From Aldehydirespirator sp965261105 (GTDB taxonomy: Bacteria > Actinomycetota > Acidimicrobiia > Acidimicrobiales > Aldehydirespiratoraceae), in NCBI GenBank assembly GCA_965261105.1, contig CBDHCM010000006.1, forward strand, positions 1,240,001 through 1,304,000: a stretch of 64,000 nt of DNA, read 5' to 3'. The translations under genes and the position numbers were made by a program. The notes under the pieces are model-generated. The model was not told where the DNA came from and did not search any database. It saw only the letters and a list, made by a program, of their open reading frames with translations. How positions within the stretch are numbered: position 1 is the stretch's first letter; each line of letters opens with the position of its first letter. Shown here one piece after another: positions 51,307 to 63,900 of the stretch.

Positions 51307-51840
51307 ATGCAGGAACTGCGGATCGAGGGCGTGGACGCGCTGTGGGCCGGCTGGTGCCATGAGGGCGGGGCGGCCGAGCTGGTGCGCGCCCTCAAGTACG
51401 GCCGGGTCACCGCCGCGGTTACTCCGATCGCCGACCGCATGGCGTCGGTCATGCCTGCGGCTCCGGCTGCGGACCTGGTCACATGGGTTCCCTGCAGTCC
51501 GACGCGCCGCCGGGAGCGGGGCTTCGATCCCGCCGAGCTGCTGGCCCGAGCCCTCGCCCGCCGGCTGCGGCTGCGGGCTCGCCTGACGCTGCGCCGGCTC
51601 GACGACGAGCCCCAGACGGCCCGAACGCGCGAGGGTCGCCTGGCCGGCCCCAGGCTGGCGGTCCGGCGCGCCCGCCTGCGCGGCCTGGTATTGGTGGTCG
51701 ACGACGTGTGCACCACCGGATCGACGCTGCGCGTCGCGGCAGACTCGCTCCGGCGCGGCGGCGCGGCGGCGGTTGTGGCTGCGGTGGCCACAGTGGCGCC
51801 TGCGCCGCCGCGGCAGCCCGTCGCGGTACCTCTACCATGA
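51307..51840 (+). CDS. comF: ComF-like phosphoribosyltransferase family protein
   Basis: This 177-residue type I PRTase-fold protein has ELVRALKYGRVTA, the basic WVPCSPTRRRERGFDPAELLARAL (a ComF hallmark) and the PRPP-loop VLVVDDVCTTGSTLRVAADSL. The N-terminal zinc ribbon seen in long ComF proteins is missing, so this is the short form. ComF helps pull transforming DNA into the cell in naturally competent bacteria; its role in actinobacteria is unclear. ATG 51307. It precedes hpf by 32 bp, the same order as in many actinobacteria. Confidence 0.85.
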   Translation: MQELRIEGVDALWAGWCHEGGAAELVRALKYGRVTAAVTPIADRMASVMPAAPAADLVTWVPCSPTRRRERGFDPAELLARALARRLRLRARLTLRRLDDEPQTARTREGRLAGPRLAVRRARLRGLVLVVDDVCTTGSTLRVAADSLRRGGAAAVVAAVATVAPAPPRQPVAVPLP

Positions 51841-51872
51841 GGGCGCATCGAAGCTAGCCAGGGAGGTTGGAC

Positions 51873-52454
51873 GTGGAACTCTCGATCAGCAGCCGCCACA
51901 AAGCCGTCACGCCGCGCCTCGAGGAGGTCGTGCGAACCAAGATCGGGCAGCTCGACCGGTTCTTGGACTATCTCGATACCGCCGAGGTGCACTTCGATGA
52001 GGCCCGCAATCCCCGCATTATCGACGGCGAGACCTGCGAGGTGACCCTGACCGGGCACGGCCATCGTCTGCGCTGCAAGGTGAACGCCTCCGACGCGTTC
52101 ACCGCAGTCGACCTCGCCGAGGCCAAACTTGAGCGCCAGATCCGCAAGCTGCGCACCAGGCTCCAGAACCGCCACCGCGGCCGGGGCGACACGATCCGTA
52201 CCGCCGAGCCGGAGCCGGCCCCCGACGCAGTCGACGGCTCCAGCGCAGTCGATGGCGTCGACGTCGACTTGGAGCTGCTGATCGTCAAGACCAAGCGATT
52301 CCACCTCGGCCCGCTCACCCCCGAGGAGGCCGCGCTGAAGATGGATCTGATGAGCCACGGCTTCTTCTTCTTCATCAACTCGGCCACCGGACGCTCCGCC
52401 GTGGTGTACCGCCGCGACGACGGGGCGGTGGGCCTCATCGACGAGGCCGGCTGA
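51873..52454 (+). CDS. hpf: Ribosome hibernation-promoting factor, long form
   Basis: HPF binds the small ribosomal subunit in slow growth and promotes 100S dimers. The 193-residue protein has the N-terminal RaiA domain (VELSISSRHKAVTPRLEEVV through KLERQIRKLRTRL, residues 1-105). An acidic linker follows, then the C-terminal dimerisation domain (IVKTKRFHLGPLTPEEAALKMD, then SHGFFFFINSATGRSAVVYRR). The two domains make it the long form found in actinobacteria. GTG 51873 follows GGAGGT at 51862-51867. secA begins 21 bp downstream. Confidence 0.93.
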   Translation: MELSISSRHKAVTPRLEEVVRTKIGQLDRFLDYLDTAEVHFDEARNPRIIDGETCEVTLTGHGHRLRCKVNASDAFTAVDLAEAKLERQIRKLRTRLQNRHRGRGDTIRTAEPEPAPDAVDGSSAVDGVDVDLELLIVKTKRFHLGPLTPEEAALKMDLMSHGFFFFINSATGRSAVVYRRDDGAVGLIDEAG

Positions 52455-52475
52455 CGAGGCGGCGGGTCCGAGCCG

Positions 52476-55166
<2,691 letters not shown>

Positions 55167-55172
55167 GCGGGC

Positions 55173-56345
55173 GTGCAGGACTTCTCTGACGATCTGCGCC
55201 GGCTTCGGAGTCGCCTCGACGAGGCGCAGTCCTATCTGCGCGTCGAGGTTCTGCGGGGCCGGCGGCCCCAGCTCGAGGCGGAGTCGTCGCGCCCGGACCT
55301 CTGGGAGCAGCCCGAGCGGGCCCGGGCGGTCACCTCCGAGCTGGCCTCCATCAGCGAGGACCTGACGATGTTCGACCGTCTGGCGGCCGACATCTCCGAT
55401 GCCGAGACTCTCAACCAGCTCGCGGTCGAGGAGGGCGCCGACTCCGAGGAGGCGGAGATAGCCCGGCTGGTGGGGGACATAGAGGCCCGCTTCGACGAGC
55501 TGGAGCTGCGCTCGCTGTTCACCGGAGAGTTCGACGAGCGGGACGCGGTGTGCCAGATCAAGTCGGGCGAGGGTGGAACCGACTCCCAGGACTGGGCCGA
55601 GATGCTGCTGAGGATGTACCGCCGCTGGGCCGAGCGCCGGGGCTTCGAGCTTGAGGTGACCGCGCTGTCGGAGGGGACCGAGGCCGGCTACTCCAGCGTG
55701 GACTTCCTGCTGAGGGGCCGCTGCGCCTACGGCTGGATGCGCTCCGAGCACGGCGTGCACCGCCTGGTGCGGATCTCTCCGTTCAACAACGAGGGCAAGC
55801 GCCAGACGGCCTTCACCGCAGTGGACGTAGCGCCGTTCTTCGAGGAGGTCCCCGCGGAGGTGGCCATCGACGAGAAGGATCTCCGCATCGACACCTACCG
55901 CTCCTCGGGCGCGGGCGGCCAGCACGTGAACGTCACCGACTCCGCGGTGCGGATCACCCACCTGCTGACCGGGATCGTGACCAGCTGCCAGAACGAGCGC
56001 AGCCAGCATCAGAACAAGGAGCGGGCCATGCAGATGCTGGCCGCGAAGCTGCTCAACCTGGAGCGCAAGCGTCGCTCCGACGAGATCGCCGGGATCAAGG
56101 GCGAGCAGCGCAGGGTGGGCTTCGGCAGCCAGATCCGCAGCTACGTGATGCAGCCCTACCAGATGGTGAAGGACCAGCGCACCCGGCACGAGACCCCCAA
56201 CGTCGAAGCCGTCCTGGGCGGGGACCTCGATCCGTTCATGGAGTCCTGGCTCCGCTGGAGCCGGGCCTCGGGTGCCGCGGGCGTGCCCGAGGGGGCTGGT
56301 ACTGTCGCCGCGCCGGGCCGGGCGGCCGCAGGCGTGTCCGAGTGA
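55173..56345 (+). CDS. prfB: Peptide chain release factor 2
   Basis: RF2 reads UAA and UGA stop codons and triggers peptide release. The 390-residue protein shows KSGEGGTDSQDWAEMLLRMY, the codon-recognition tripeptide in VRISPFNNEGKRQ (SPF) and the catalytic GGQ in RSSGAGGQHVNVTDSAVR. The reading frame is continuous from GTG 55173. The programmed +1 frameshift that controls RF2 level in many bacteria is absent, which is common in actinobacteria. It starts 6 bp after secA. A leader micro-ORF for ftsE follows its stop. Confidence 0.95.
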   Translation: MQDFSDDLRRLRSRLDEAQSYLRVEVLRGRRPQLEAESSRPDLWEQPERARAVTSELASISEDLTMFDRLAADISDAETLNQLAVEEGADSEEAEIARLVGDIEARFDELELRSLFTGEFDERDAVCQIKSGEGGTDSQDWAEMLLRMYRRWAERRGFELEVTALSEGTEAGYSSVDFLLRGRCAYGWMRSEHGVHRLVRISPFNNEGKRQTAFTAVDVAPFFEEVPAEVAIDEKDLRIDTYRSSGAGGQHVNVTDSAVRITHLLTGIVTSCQNERSQHQNKERAMQMLAAKLLNLERKRRSDEIAGIKGEQRRVGFGSQIRSYVMQPYQMVKDQRTRHETPNVEAVLGGDLDPFMESWLRWSRASGAAGVPEGAGTVAAPGRAAAGVSE

Positions 56346-56358
56346 TCAGGAGGTCCAC

Positions 56359-56379
56359 ATGACGGAGGGATGCTCGTGA
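56359..56379 (+). other. Leader micro-ORF MTEGCS coupled to ftsE
   Basis: A strong Shine-Dalgarno sequence (AGGAGGTCC at 56348-56356) stands just before ATG 56359. That ATG opens a six-codon frame (MTEGCS) whose TGA at 56377-56379 overlaps the ftsE GTG at 56376 as GTGA. The best ribosome-binding site in the gap therefore serves this peptide rather than ftsE itself. Coupled re-initiation of ftsE is inferred. Confidence 0.5.
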
Positions 56380-57053
56380 TCAAGATGGAGAAGGTCACCA
56401 AGGTGTTCAAGGGCGACGTGGTGGCTCTGCGCGACGTGACCATCGACATCGGCAAGGGTGAGTTCGTCTTCCTGGTGGGCCCGTCGGGGTCGGGCAAGTC
56501 CACCTTCATCCGGCTGCTCAACCGCGAGGAAGTGCCCGAGCACGGCCGGATATTCGTGGCCGGCCGCGACATCGGCGGGCTCAGCCCGTGGAGGGTCCCC
56601 TACCTGCGCCGCAACATCGGCTACGTGTTCCAGGACTTCAAGCTGCTGTCGAAGAAGACGGTCGCCGAGAACGTCGCCTTCGCGCTGGAGGCGATCGGCA
56701 AGGGCCCCCACGTCATCAACCGCCAGGTGCCCGCCATCTTGGAGTTGGTGGGGCTGGCGCGCAAGATGAACCGCTTCCCCCGCGAGCTGTCGGGGGGCGA
56801 GCAGCAGCGGGTGTCGATCGCCCGGGCCTTCGTCAACCGGCCCATGATCCTGCTGGCCGACGAGCCCACCGGGAACGTCGATCCCACCACCTCGGTGGGC
56901 ATCATGCGCCTGCTGGAGCGGATCAACGAGATCGGCACCACGGTGGTGATGGCCACCCACGACAGCAGCGTCGTGGACAGCATGCGCCAGCGGGTGGTGG
57001 AGCTCGACCGGGGCATGGTGGTGCGCGACCAGGCCCGAGGCGTGTACGAGTAG
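56376..57053 (+). CDS. ftsE: Cell-division ABC transporter ATP-binding protein FtsE
   Basis: FtsE is the ATPase partner of FtsX and activates peptidoglycan hydrolases at division. The 225-residue protein starts VIKMEKVTKVFKGDVVALRD. It has Walker A VGPSGSGKSTFIRLL near residue 35, the Q-loop VFQDFKLLSKKTVAEN, the ABC signature LSGGEQQRVSIARA, Walker B MILLADEPTGNVDP and the switch His in VMATHDSSVV. GTG 56376 is preferred because GGAGGG is six bases upstream and it is coupled to a micro-ORF; ATG 56370 (MLVIKM) is possible. ftsX follows after a gap filled with duplicated junction sequence. Confidence 0.95.
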   Translation: MIKMEKVTKVFKGDVVALRDVTIDIGKGEFVFLVGPSGSGKSTFIRLLNREEVPEHGRIFVAGRDIGGLSPWRVPYLRRNIGYVFQDFKLLSKKTVAENVAFALEAIGKGPHVINRQVPAILELVGLARKMNRFPRELSGGEQQRVSIARAFVNRPMILLADEPTGNVDPTTSVGIMRLLERINEIGTTVVMATHDSSVVDSMRQRVVELDRGMVVRDQARGVYE

Positions 57054-57062
57054 CGAACCGCG

Positions 57063-57164
57063 ATGTTCAACCCCGCCCCCTTCCGCCGGCAGCTGTCCGT
57101 GTTCAGCCCCGCCGAGCCCGAGTAGCCCTGATGTTCAGCCCCGCCGAGCCCGAGTAGCCCTGAT
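57063..57164 (+). repeat. Duplicated ftsE-ftsX junction with two decoy micro-ORFs
   Basis: A 32-bp unit (GTTCAGCCCCGCCGAGCCCG, then AGTAGCCCTGAT) occurs at 57101-57132 and 57133-57164. The real ftsX start continues the pattern with GTTCAGC at 57165. Two micro-ORFs result. One runs from ATG 57063 (20 residues, ending VFSPAEPE) to 57125; the other from ATG 57131 (MFSPAEPE) to 57157. Each ends in TAGCCCTGATG, so every stop is five bases before the next ATG. The decoys share the first three residues (MFS) of FtsX. Confidence 0.92.
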
Positions 57165-58056
57165 GTTCAGCTTCCGCTACGTGCTGCGCGAGACCGGCCA
57201 GAACCTGTGGCGCAACATCCTGCTCTCGGTGGCGACGGTGATCACCGTGGGCGTGTCACTGGCGATGTTCGGCGGCTTCATGCTGTTCCAGGCGGCGGTG
57301 GACAGCGCCACAGCCCGCTGGGCGGACGGCGTCGAGCTCATCGTGTGGATGAACGCCGACATTGAGACGGCCGAGGACTCCAGCATCCGCAACCAATTGG
57401 ACGAGAGCCCCGGCGTGCTGCGGTGGGAGTACGTCGACCGGGAGCAGTCCTACGAGGAGTTCAGGGAGTTTTTCGAGGACACGCCCGAGGTTCTCGACAT
57501 CACGACCCCCGAGGAGGTGCCCCCGTACTACCGGGTGGTGCCCACCGATCCCGCCCCCGACGTAGTCGAGGAGTTGGCCGGCCAGTTCAAGGGCCGGCCC
57601 GGAGTCCGCAGGGTGACTACCGCAGTGGAGGTGATCCGCGATGTGCAGAATCTCTCGGACCGGGCCGGGCGGGTGCTGTTCATCGGTTCGATAGTCCTGC
57701 TCGCGGCCTCCACGCTGCTGATCCTCAACACGCTGGCGGTGGCCATCGGCAACCGGCGCACCGAGATCGAGATCATGCGGCTGGTGGGGGCCACCAAGGC
57801 GTTCATCCGCATCCCGTTCATGCTCGAGGGCCTGGTGCAGGGCCTGCTCGGAGCGGCGGTGGCCATCACCAGCAACGCGCTGTTGCGCAACTACGTGATC
57901 GACCAGTTCAGCGACGCCGACGGCCTCCAACTGCTGGCCGGGTTCAAGGTGGACGACTCCGCCATGCTCCAGGTCAACCTGCTGGTGGTGGGGATCGCGG
58001 TGGGAGTGGCGGTCGTCGGCTCCAACATCGCAGTCGCCATGCACATCAACGAGTAG
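57163..58056 (+). CDS. ftsX: Cell-division membrane protein FtsX
   Basis: This 297-residue FtsX has the typical layout. A short cytoplasmic N-terminus (MFSFRYVLRETGQNLWRN) leads to helix 1 at about 20-45 and an extracytoplasmic domain (about 46-165). Three more helices follow (VLFIGSIVLLAASTLLILNTLAV, FMLEGLVQGLLGAAVAI and VNLLVVGIAVGVAVVGSNIA). With FtsE it forms the complex that activates RipC/NlpC-type hydrolases in actinobacteria. ATG 57163 is the real start, after two decoys. The stop lies at the first of three identical hairpins. Confidence 0.95.
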   Translation: MFSFRYVLRETGQNLWRNILLSVATVITVGVSLAMFGGFMLFQAAVDSATARWADGVELIVWMNADIETAEDSSIRNQLDESPGVLRWEYVDREQSYEEFREFFEDTPEVLDITTPEEVPPYYRVVPTDPAPDVVEELAGQFKGRPGVRRVTTAVEVIRDVQNLSDRAGRVLFIGSIVLLAASTLLILNTLAVAIGNRRTEIEIMRLVGATKAFIRIPFMLEGLVQGLLGAAVAITSNALLRNYVIDQFSDADGLQLLAGFKVDDSAMLQVNLLVVGIAVGVAVVGSNIAVAMHINE

Positions 58057-58185
58057 CCCCGCCGGCGCGCTCCCGGCGCCGGCAGTGTTCTTGCCGATAG
58101 CCCCGCCGGCGCGCTCCCGGCGCCGGCAGTGTTCTTGCCGATAGCCCCGCCGGCGCGCTCCCGGCGCCGGCAGTGTTCTTGCCGA
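58054..58185 (+). terminator. Three tandem 44-bp hairpins after ftsX
   Basis: The 44-bp unit beginning TAGCCCCGCCGGCGCGCTCC occurs at 58054, 58098 and 58142, three perfect copies. Each contains an 8-bp perfect inverted repeat, GCCGGCGC-GCTCCCG-GCGCCGGC, followed by AGTGTTCTTGCC. The first TAG is the ftsX stop codon. The stable stem plus a weakly T-rich tail suggests a transcription terminator that has been triplicated. The repeats have no spacers and are not a CRISPR array. Confidence 0.75.
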
Positions 58186-58204
58186 TTGTTCGCGTCCAGT
58201 TGGC

Positions 58205-58284
58205 GCACCATTGTCTATGCAATCTTGTGATAGAATAGGGAATTGCAACTTCCCCCATGTGTTCGGCTACATGTGGGGAGAGCC
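58205..58284 (+). promoter_or_regulatory. Promoter and RBS-sequestering hairpin of the defence locus
   Basis: An AT-rich patch has the -10-like TAGAAT at 58231-58236; the -35 is weak (CCATTG at 58208-58213). Downstream, CCCCCATGT (58252-58260) pairs with ACATGTGGGG (58269-58278) across the loop GTTCGGCT, a 9-bp stem with one bulge. The 3' arm contains part of the ribosome-binding site GGGGAG (58275-58280) of the methylase gene, so the hairpin could limit translation. Regulatory effect is inferred. Confidence 0.45.
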
Positions 58285-60957
58285 ATGCCATCGAATGCTT
58301 CCGTCATCGAGGCGGTACGCGTAGGGTTCAGGCCGGTGAACGCCGAGGAACTACTGAGCCGACTGGTGTCGCGTGGGGTTGCGCAGGGAGCCCAGCCGGG
58401 CTCGGGCGCTACGCGGGCCGTGCGGTTCGGGCATTTCGAGGTTGCGACGGCTGACAACGCCGGGGAACGCCGGATGCGGGCGCTCTGGCGAGCGCGCGTC
58501 GGCAGCTCCGCTGTGAGCTACCTGCTGATCGCCGATGACGCCGACGTCGACGGAAACGTGTTGGCACTCGGGCCCCGCTCAGTGCTCGAGCCGGCCCGCT
58601 CCGTGGATTGTGCCGGGCTCGCGGCAGTGCTCGAGGAGGCCGCGCCGATGGTTGCGCTCGAAGCGGTGCGTCACGTTGCCGGTGAGGTCGTCCGGCTGGC
58701 GGGACGGGGCGTCGTCGTCCACGGCCTGCTGACCCGCCACACGCTGGAGTCGCGGCTTCACGACGACCCTGGTTTCCGGGTCTTCGCCGCCGAGACCCTC
58801 GAGGGGTTGCGCATCGACGGCGACTGGCGTTCGGTTCTGCGCACGGTCGGATACGACATCGAACGGCTGGAGCCCCGCGGCTACCTGGCTCGCTTCGAGG
58901 GCCGCCCGGTCGTCGTCGTGCATCCAAGAGCCGACCCGAGCGACTTCATGCGCCTCGATGATGCGGGACGCCCAGCCGAGGGGGTGTTGGCGGGTGATTG
59001 CCGCGCTCGCGGAGCCCGCTACGGCATTCTCGCCTCTCGTAACCGCTATCGCCTGTTTGATTGCGATGTGTCGGCCTCAACCGCGGAATGGCTGGATCTC
59101 GACGCCGAACTGCTGGGCGAGTCTCGCCGCTCCTACCTCGCTCTGCTCGCCCCGAGCTATCTGGCCCAGGGAGGCCTGGCCGAACTGCAAGCCGATGCCC
59201 AGGCGTTTGGATCGCCACCTCGGCGGAGTCCGCCGCACTGCTGAGACCGACCCCGGGCGGGCCGCGGAGCAACTGCTCGACTTCGCGGTGCTCGACCCGG
59301 CCTGCGGCAGCGCGCACTTCCTGGTGCAGGTCACCGGGCAGCTCGCGGAGCGCACGGTCGTTTTCCTCGCCGAGACCCCGCTGCCCGCCATCAAGGAGGC
59401 CCTCGACCGGATGATGCCGCGGTCCTGGCGGCGTCATACCGCTTCCTGTATTGGCCGCTGGAGTTTCCGCAGGTGTTCTCCGGCGAGCGCCCCGGGTTCG
59501 ACGCCGTGGTCGGAAACCCTCCCTGGGAGGAGGTGACCGTCGAGGAACTCTCGTTCTATGGGCTGCACCAGCCGGGCCTTCATGGACTGTCATCACGTGA
59601 GCAGAAGAGCGCGATCGCCGAACTTGTCGCCGAGCGTCCCGAGTTGCTCGGACTGCTGGCGGAAGCTCGCGGGCGGGCGCAGTCCGAGCGAGATGCCCTG
59701 GCATCCGGCGAGTACGAGTCGACTAGAGGCGACCCTGATCTGTACAAGTATTTCTGCCAGCGCTATCGCACCCTGGTCCGCCCCAAGGGCGCTGTCGGTG
59801 TGGTGCTGCCGCGCTCCGCCCTCATCAGCAAGGGTTCGGAGGGCTTCCGCAAGTGGCTCTACACCGAGATGACCGCGCGGAGGATCGACACCCTGCTGAA
59901 TCGTGGATGCTGGATGTTCGACAGCGAGCCGCGCTACGGCGTAGCCCTGCTCGTGGCAGAACGTCGGAGCCCTTCGGCAGGTCACCGAGTGGCGCTGCTC
60001 GGCATCGCCGACTCGCAGGAGGCATGGGCCGGCCAGTCAGCATCACCGGGCGTTCCGGTGGCCGTCTCTTCCCTCGGCGATGGCTGGCTGACTCCGAGAC
60101 TGCGGTCACAGGACGAAGCGGACTTGCTGGCCAAACTGCGGACCGGGACGCGCTTCCCCGTTGGGTCAAGCGGCCGGTGGAAATGCTTCCCCGTCGCCGA
60201 ACTCCATGAGACCAACGACAAGAGCCTGTGGGAGGGCAAGCAGCGCGGTCGCCCGCTGTGGAAGGGCGAGAGCTTCGACCAGTACAACCCCCACGGTGAG
60301 GCCGCCCGACGGTGCCCCGTCAGCGCCAAGTTATGGAAGAAGGTTCGCAAGCCCCGACCCGGCCAGGACTCCGTGGTTGCTGAATCAACCAACCGCGCCG
60401 AGCGTCGCCAAGCGGTAGCAGTGGAACTGGACCGGGCGAGGGTCGCGTTCCGGGATGTGGCCCGATCCGACGACAGCAGGACGGTCCGCGCTTGTCTGGT
60501 TCCGCCCAAGCTCTTGCTCACCAACAAGGCGCCGTACGTGGCGTTTCTGGGCGGCGATGAGACAGTCCAGGCTGCGTGCCTCGGCGTGATGAACAGCATG
60601 CCTTTCGATTGGCAGGCCCGCCGGTACGTGGAAATCAATCTGAACTTCTTCATCCTTGAAGCGCTGACGGTGCCCGATCTTGAAGACGAGGACTACGCCG
60701 AGATCGCCCGAGCGGCCGCTCGGCTCTCAGCCATCGACAGCCGCTTCGCCACGTTCGCCGCGGCGGTCGGGGTGGAGCAGGGTCGGCTGCTAGCCGACGA
60801 ACGTCGGCGACTGAAGGCTGAGATCGACGCGCGGGTGGCCCGAGCCTGGAAGCTCACCGAGGCCGACTTGGAGACGATGTTCGCGGACTTCAGCGCCGAC
60901 GCGGTGCCGCCTGCCTACCGTGCCTTGGTGATCGAGCGACGGCGCGAGCTGGGCTGA
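58285..60957 (+). pseudogene. Decayed adenine-specific DNA methylase (Eco57I/PglX-like), two internal deletions
   Basis: Pieces of one large N6-adenine methylase lie in order but in different frames. The N-terminal part (58285 to about 59210) ends at a TGA at 59242-59244. A middle piece with motif I (VLDPACGSAHFLVQVTGQ) is in frame +2 at about 59203-59415. The C-terminal part, back in the first frame (about 59416-60957), carries motif IV in FDAVVGNPPWEEV plus the target-recognition-like region. Sequence normally found between these pieces is absent, for example the long helical segment before motif I and the motif II-III region after it. Two deletions with frameshifts are the simplest explanation. 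The C-terminal part could still be translated from an internal start. Confidence 0.8.
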
Positions 60958-60961
60958 TCCC

Positions 60962-63900
60962 GTGCCCGGCCGTCCCTACCTGCTCGACAACCTCAGCGAC
61001 TCCGGCCGCCACGCCGGCGCGCTCAGCTACCTGCTCGACGACATCGACGCCCACCACGGTCTGTCGGTGGCCACCGGATACGTCAACCTGGGCGGATTGC
61101 ATCATGTCGCCGTTGCCGTCACCGGCGAGCGGCAGGTCCGGCTGCTGATCGGCGCGACCCCCGCGCCCGGCCTTGGGGCACTGCTTCCCGACTCGCTCTT
61201 CGAGCTGACCCTGGCCGGGCTGCGCCAGGACCGGGATCTGTCCCGGTTCCCGCCGAGCCGAGCTTCAACGCAGCTCCTCGCCCTCAACTCGTGGCTCGAC
61301 CGCCCCGAGATCGAGGTCCGCCGCTACACCAGACGCTTTCTGCACGGCAAGGCCTATCTGTTCGGTGACACCGACGACGCCCGTGCCGCTCTGGTCACCT
61401 CGGCCAACCTCACCGGCGCCGGCCTCTTCCAAAACTTGGAGTTGGGTCTCGTCCAGTACGACCCGCCCGTAGCCGGCCAGGCCATCGCGTGGTTCGACCA
61501 GCTTTGGGCCGAGGCCGAGGAATTCAAGGACGAACTGCGTGAGCTGCTGTTCCCCGAGATCGGCCTGGTCACCCCCAGAACGGTCTACCTGAGAGCCTTG
61601 CTGGAACTGCTCGACGCTGAAGTTGACGAGCCGCCGGGGCCGCTCCCCGGCACCGTGGATCTGGCGCCGTTCCAGCGCGACGGGTTCAACCGCGCCCTGC
61701 GCATCCTGAGCGGCCACCACGGCGTGATCTACGCCGACGGAGTCGGCACGGGCAAGACCGAGATCGGACTCGCCCTGATCGAGGAGTACTCGCTGCGCAG
61801 AGGCCTGCACGCGCTGGTAGTCGCCCCCGCTCAGCTCGTCGAGTACTGGAACGAGAGGCTGTCGCAGTCCCGGCTCCCCGCACAGGTGGTGAGCTTCCAC
61901 CAACTCGCCGCTGATGAGCAGTTGGCTGCACCCGATATGTCGAACCAGCGTCGCCACCTCCACAGCGACAAGGACGTCTACCGGCTCGTCGTAGTGGACG
62001 AGGGGCACGCCCTGCGCACACCCGGCACCACCTGGTACCGGGCCGTGTCGCGCCTGCTCGGCGGCGTGCAGAAGGATCTCGCCCTGCTGACCGCCACTCC
62101 CATCAACAACGGCCTGTGGGACCTCTATCACCTGGTGATGGCCTTCGCCCGCCACGACCGGGCGTTCGCGGGCCACGGCATCCCGTCACTGAGGCGTCTC
62201 TTCGTGAGCGCCGGCGCCAACGAGCGAGACGTCGAGAACCTCGACCCCGACGTGTTGTTCCCGCTGGCCGACATGGTGAGCGTTCGCCGGGACCGCCGTT
62301 TCATCGAGCGCCACTACCCCGACGAGACCTTCCCCGACGGCACTCCCGTCTCGTTCCCCACTCCAGTGCTGTCCACCGAGCGCTACGACCTCGATGCCGC
62401 GTTCCCTCGCCTGGTGCAGTTGATCACCGCCAGCCTCGCCCACCTAAAGATGGCCCGGTACCGTCCGAGCGTCTACCGGAACGTCGGCGACGAGGTCGGG
62501 CGCGAGGCCGCGCTTGGTGCCCTGCTGCAGTCGGCCGTGCTTAAGCGGTTCGAGTCGTGCTGGCAGGCATGCATGCTCACGATCAACCGAATGATCGCCG
62601 CCCACGACACCTTCCTCGCCGCCTGGGACGGCGGTTGGGTCCTAACCGGCGATGCGCTTCGAGAGGCGGCCTCGCTCGATCTGGACGAGTCGGGCCTGGC
62701 CGGCTGGCTGCAGGAGAACCTCGACGAAGCCGGGCGGGAGTCGGTCGAAGACTTCAAGCCCGCCTATCGCACCGACGTCAGTGCAGACCGAGACGTTCTG
62801 TACGTCTGCGCGGACGCCTTGGGGAAGCTCGACGCCGAGGGCGACCCGAAGTTGGCCCTGCTTCGGCGTCTGCTCGCGGATGTCCCGTCCAGGAAGGTGA
62901 TCGTCTTCTCCGCGTTCGCCGACACCGTGCGCTACCTGGACGAGAACCTGTCGGCGCAGATCGACGGACGCGAGCGGGTGACCGTGATCGGCGCGGAGAC
63001 CGACCCCGATCAGCGCACGGCCATGCTCGCCCGCTTCTGCCCCGAGACGGTCGTGCGCCCCGGCTACGTGCCTCCCGACGGCGAGGTGGACCTGCTGTTG
63101 AGCAACGACGTCCTCTCCGAAGGCCAGAACCTGCAGCAGGCCGCGGCGGTCATCAGCTACGACATGCCCTGGAACCCCCAGCGCGTCGTTCAACGCTACG
63201 GCCGTGTCGTGCGGCTCAAGAGCCCCCACGACCGGGTGTCGCTGGTCACCATGCTCCCCGAGCCCGGCGACCTCGAATTGATCCTGAACCTTGAAGCGGC
63301 AATACGCCGCAAGATCGTGGCCGCCCGCCCCTACGGCATGGAGATCGAGGTGGTCGAGAGTGATGTGGCCGAAGAGATCAAGTCCTACGCCCGGCGCCTG
63401 AGCCGAGGCGACCAGTCGCTGCTCGACGAGGCCGGCGAATCAGCCGAGTCGCGAACCGTGAGCGGTGAACTGCTGCGGGCCGAGCTGCGCCGAGCCGCCG
63501 CCGAGGGCGAGATAGACAGGGTCCGCAATCTGCCGTGGGGGATAGGTGCCGCCTTCGCCCAGGGATCGGGCGTTCCCTCGGCCGGCCCGCCCGGAGTGTT
63601 CCTCGCCTGCCGCACTCGCGGCGGCGAGAGGTACTGGCGCTACGTGGCGGACAGTGGCGAGCCGGCGTCCGCGCCGGCAACGATCCTGCGCCGCATCGAT
63701 CCCGGGGACGCACCCGGTGTGCCCAACCCGCCCATCGACCTGGACGCAGCTTGGTCGACCGCGGCATCTTCGATCATCGACGAGCACAACGAAGCAGCCT
63801 CTGCGTCGGCCGACAACCGCTCGCTGGGGCCGATCCAGCGCTGGGCCCGAAGTCTGCTGGAGGACGTGAGCGTGTCGTCGCCGCCATCAGCAGCCGACGC

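Noticed and set aside
55173..55260. Programmed +1 frameshift in prfB
   Set aside because: The frame is continuous from GTG 55173 with no CTT-TGA-type slippery site near codon 25.
58054..58185. CRISPR array at the three 44-bp repeats
   Set aside because: The units abut without unique spacers and each is a hairpin directly after a gene stop.
59242..59244. Stop codon readthrough or recoding in the methylase
   Set aside because: The motif I segment lies in a different frame from the flanks, so readthrough alone cannot restore the protein; deletions with frameshifts are simpler.
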